A DNA stretch of 9,008 bases, taken from positions 1 to 9,008 of the forward strand of contig CBFIJI010000088.1 of assembly GCA_965662885.1 (NCBI GenBank). Reading direction: 5' to 3'. The stretch comes from CBFIJI01 sp965662885 (GTDB lineage: Bacteria > Bacteroidota > Bacteroidia > Flavobacteriales > Flavobacteriaceae). Position 1 is the first letter of the stretch. Each line of letters starts with the position of its first letter. Below, one piece after another: positions 6,765 through 9,008 of this stretch. Below the pieces are notes generated by a model. It saw nothing but the letters and a program-made list of their open reading frames with translations. It was not told where the DNA came from and did not search any database. Position numbers and translations under genes: made by a program.

Positions 6765-8059
6765 AGATCTATTAAAAAGGATTTTAATTCTTGATAATTA
6801 CTGATTGGAATACTTACCTTTTGCCTATCTAAGGTGCTCATGATTTTTTCAGGAATTGGAATTTTAATTCCCAACGTCTTTTCAACAACTTCATTGAATT
6901 TAATGGGGTGTGCTGTTTCTAAAAACACACCGTAATATTCAGGATTAGTATCTAAAAATTTCGATAATCCTAAATAAGCCACGGCACCGTGAGGATCGGC
7001 GATATAAAGTGCATTTTCGTGAATTTTTTTTAGGCCTTTTTTAGTTTCAGTATCGGAATAACTGAACCCACTTAAGATTTTTCCAAGTTTGTGAAAATCA
7101 TGATTAAATAATTTTTGGATTCGTATAAAATTACTTGGCGCACCAACATCCATAGCATTGGATATTGTAGCAATTGTTTTTTTAGGTGAGTATTGTCCCG
7201 AATTTAAGTATTCCGGAACAGCGTTGTTGACATTGGTACTAGCAATAAACTGGTCAATCGGAAGCCCCATCTTTTTAGCTAAGAGTCCTGCACAAAGGTT
7301 ACCAAAGTTGCCACTGGGTACTGAAAAAACTAAAGGTTGTTTCTTATCAACCAATGCTTTGTAGGCAAAGAAATAATAAAACATTTGTGGAAGCCAACGC
7401 GCAACGTTGATTGAATTGGCCGAGGTTAACTGAAGTTTTTGATTTATTTGAACATCTAAAAATGCAGATTTAACCATATCTTGGCAGTCATCAAACACTC
7501 CATCAATTTCTAGTGCAGTGATATTTTGCCCTAAGGTTGTCAATTGTTTTTCTTGAATGGGACTCACTTTTCCTTTTGGATATAAGATGACAACGTCAAT
7601 CCCAGGAACACCTAAAAATCCGTCTGCAACAGCACCACCTGTATCTCCAGAGGTTGCCACTAAAACTACAATTTTTTGTGACTTATTTTTTGAGTTAAAA
7701 TGCGATAAGCAGCGAGCCATAAAACGTGCTCCTACATCTTTAAAAGCTAGAGTTGGACCATGATAAAGTTCAAGGCTACTGATTTTATTTCCTATGGGAA
7801 CCAGAGGAAAATCGAAGGTAAGTGTTTCCTGAATAATTTTTTTTAAGGCCTTCTCTTGAATGGTATCACCAATAAACGGTTGTATGGCATTGAATGCAAT
7901 TTCATGATCGCTGTATTCATGAATATTTTCAAAAAAATTTGCAGGGAGTTCAGGAATTGATGCTGGAAAATAGAGCCCTCTATCTGGAGCTAGACCTCTA
8001 GTAACTGCCTCGGCAAATGAAACATTTTTTGAATTAAAATTCAGACTGTAGTACTTCAT
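6761..8059 (-). CDS. thrC: Threonine synthase
   Basis: The enzyme converts O-phospho-L-homoserine to threonine with pyridoxal phosphate, the last step of the pathway. The product has 432 residues (E. coli ThrC is 428). It has the N-terminal AVTRGLAPDRGLYFP segment (18-32), the cofactor lysine Lys107 in YHGPTLAFKDVG, ATSGDTGGAVADG (139-151), and SVPSGNFGNL (250-259), whose glycine-rich loop holds the cofactor phosphate. The ATG at 8059 overlaps the thrB stop as ATGA, implying translational coupling. Its own stop (TAA, 6763-6761) overlaps that of the convergent M24 peptidase gene, and no hairpin terminator is visible between them. Nothing is missing or broken. Confidence 0.97.
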   Translation of the reverse strand: MKYYSLNFNSKNVSFAEAVTRGLAPDRGLYFPASIPELPANFFENIHEYSDHEIAFNAIQPFIGDTIQEKALKKIIQETLTFDFPLVPIGNKISSLELYHGPTLAFKDVGARFMARCLSHFNSKNKSQKIVVLVATSGDTGGAVADGFLGVPGIDVVILYPKGKVSPIQEKQLTTLGQNITALEIDGVFDDCQDMVKSAFLDVQINQKLQLTSANSINVARWLPQMFYYFFAYKALVDKKQPLVFSVPSGNFGNLCAGLLAKKMGLPIDQFIASTNVNNAVPEYLNSGQYSPKKTIATISNAMDVGAPSNFIRIQKLFNHDFHKLGKILSGFSYSDTETKKGLKKIHENALYIADPHGAVAYLGLSKFLDTNPEYYGVFLETAHPIKFNEVVEKTLGIKIPIPEKIMSTLDRQKVSIPISNYQELKSFLIDL

Positions 8060-8985
8060 AATTGGGTTAAGATTTTAATACCTTCCATGTTTATTTTAGA
8101 AACAAACACTTCGTGTTCAATGGGTAAATTGGAGATTTCTGCAGCCATTGCATCAGCTACTTTTTGAGCGGTCTTTTTTCCTTTTGACAAGGCAAAAATT
8201 GAAGGACCAGAACCTGAGATTCCACTTCCTAATGCCCCTGCATCAATGGCTGCTTTTCTAATAGCTGTAAATTCAGGAATTAACTTGGATCGATAAGGTT
8301 CAATGATTTCATCAACCATACAACGCGATAAAAGATCGTAGTCTTCGGTATAAAGGGCACTTACAAAGGAAGCGAGGTTTCCCCACTGCTGAATGGCATT
8401 TTTTAGGGGTACTGATTGTTTTAGAATTGCTCGCGCATCTGCAGTTTTAAGTTCTATTTTAGGGTGTACCAAGGTGGCAAATAAGTCCTTAGGTGATGGG
8501 AGTTGAACTATATCGAGTGGACTGATTGATCTAACCAGTGTAAACCCACCTAGAATGACTGGAGCGACATTGTCTGCATGAGGAGCACCGCTGGCTAACG
8601 ATTCTCCCGCCATGGCGTATTTAACAATTTCTTTTCGACTTAATGGGTGGTCCACCAAGTGATTGACTCCAAAAACAGCTCCAGCAGCACTTGCCGAACT
8701 GCTTCCTATTCCACTTCCGGGTTTTATTTTTTTATAAATTTCTATTTCGAAACCGGATTCGCAGGGATGCTCGCTTAAATATGCTAAAACAGCGACCCCT
8801 GCCACATTTTTTTCCACTTCTTTGGGTAAGTTTTCTCCTTCAATTTTTGTGATACGAACTCCTTTTTCTTTTACCCTTCTAATAACCATTTCGTCACCTA
8901 CAGGATCAAGACAAAAACCTAAAACATCAAAACCACAAGAAACATTTGCGACACTTGCTGGGGCAAAAATTCGTACTTCTTTCAT
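8056..8985 (-). CDS. thrB: Homoserine kinase
   Basis: This GHMP-family kinase phosphorylates homoserine with ATP to give the substrate of the next gene's product, threonine synthase. Its 309 residues match the family (about 300-320). Motif 1 is APASVANVSCGFDVLG (8-23), motif 2, the ATP-binding loop, is PGSGIGSSSASAAG (89-102), and motif 3 is GSGISGSGPSIFAL (253-266). APHADNVAP (134-142) corresponds to the conserved DNVAP segment near the substrate site. The ATG at 8985 gives the standard N-terminus. The stop TGA overlaps the thrC ATG by four bases, so the two genes form an operon, probably begun by thrA off the right edge. Confidence 0.97.
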   Translation of the reverse strand: MKEVRIFAPASVANVSCGFDVLGFCLDPVGDEMVIRRVKEKGVRITKIEGENLPKEVEKNVAGVAVLAYLSEHPCESGFEIEIYKKIKPGSGIGSSSASAAGAVFGVNHLVDHPLSRKEIVKYAMAGESLASGAPHADNVAPVILGGFTLVRSISPLDIVQLPSPKDLFATLVHPKIELKTADARAILKQSVPLKNAIQQWGNLASFVSALYTEDYDLLSRCMVDEIIEPYRSKLIPEFTAIRKAAIDAGALGSGISGSGPSIFALSKGKKTAQKVADAMAAEISNLPIEHEVFVSKINMEGIKILTQL

Positions 8986-8988
8986 CGA

Positions 8989-9008
8989 TTATCTTTTTCC
9001 AATTCTAA
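8989..9008 (-). CDS. Probable last codons of the gene upstream of thrB (thrA expected)
   Basis: On the minus strand the last bases read a partial codon xTT, then Arg-Ile-Gly-Lys-Arg and TAA (8991-8989), three bases before the thrB ATG. This suits the C-terminus of a bifunctional aspartokinase-homoserine dehydrogenase, where an Arg follows a hydrophobic pair soon after a conserved FAD segment. A second frame gives LELEKDNR ending in a TGA that overlaps the thrB start as ATGA, and cannot be excluded. About 20 bases are visible, so this rests mainly on the usual thrA-thrB-thrC order. Confidence 0.35.

Noticed and set aside
8982..9008. A threonine attenuator or leader peptide upstream of thrB.
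   Set aside because: Only 23 bases upstream of thrB are visible and they look like the end of another coding frame; any leader would lie outside the window.

Overview
The window reads as chromosomal DNA from a member of the Bacteroidota, most likely a Flavobacteriaceae-type marine or environmental bacterium. The grounds are AT-rich intergenic DNA, no convincing Shine-Dalgarno sequences, a flavobacterial-looking -7 box (TATTTTTG) ahead of two genes, and protein variants such as the MGRAFEFRKARKMKRW start of YebC. The assignment comes from recognising families by eye, not from a search. Almost all of the window is coding, and no mobile element, CRISPR array, tRNA or rRNA was seen.

Layout from left to right. 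(1) 1-2255, minus strand: a large membrane-anchored M28 zinc peptidase that runs off the left edge without its stop codon. Its plan resembles eukaryotic ERMP1/Pff1: one N-terminal membrane segment, an M28 domain, about eight further membrane segments, then a soluble tail. (2) 2256-2400: a 145-base AT-rich gap holding a 12-bp palindrome and most of a hairpin terminator. (3) 5082 down to 2401, minus strand: a compact cluster transcribed gcvT, then a short-chain dehydrogenase/epimerase-like gene with a TTG start, then a yebC-family gene. It ends at the terminator, whose stem contains the yebC stop codon. (4) 5083-5153: a 71-bp divergent spacer. (5) 5154-6764, plus strand: an exported aminopeptidase P-like M24 metallopeptidase. 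(6) 8985 down to 6761, minus strand: thrB and thrC, overlapping by ATGA. The last bases of the window fit the end of an upstream gene, probably thrA.

How the genes work together. thrB and thrC catalyse the last two steps of threonine synthesis from homoserine. gcvT encodes the T-protein of the glycine cleavage system, which feeds one-carbon units to tetrahydrofolate. YebC-family proteins are reported as transcription regulators or ribosome-associated translation factors. The two peptidases are predicted to act outside the cytoplasm on peptides. The M24 gene and the thr operon converge so tightly that their stop codons share the four bases TTAA.

I did not find a clearly new system. The points most worth a second look are the ERMP1-like membrane peptidase, the uncharacterised dehydrogenase wedged between gcvT and yebC, and the shared-stop convergent junction.
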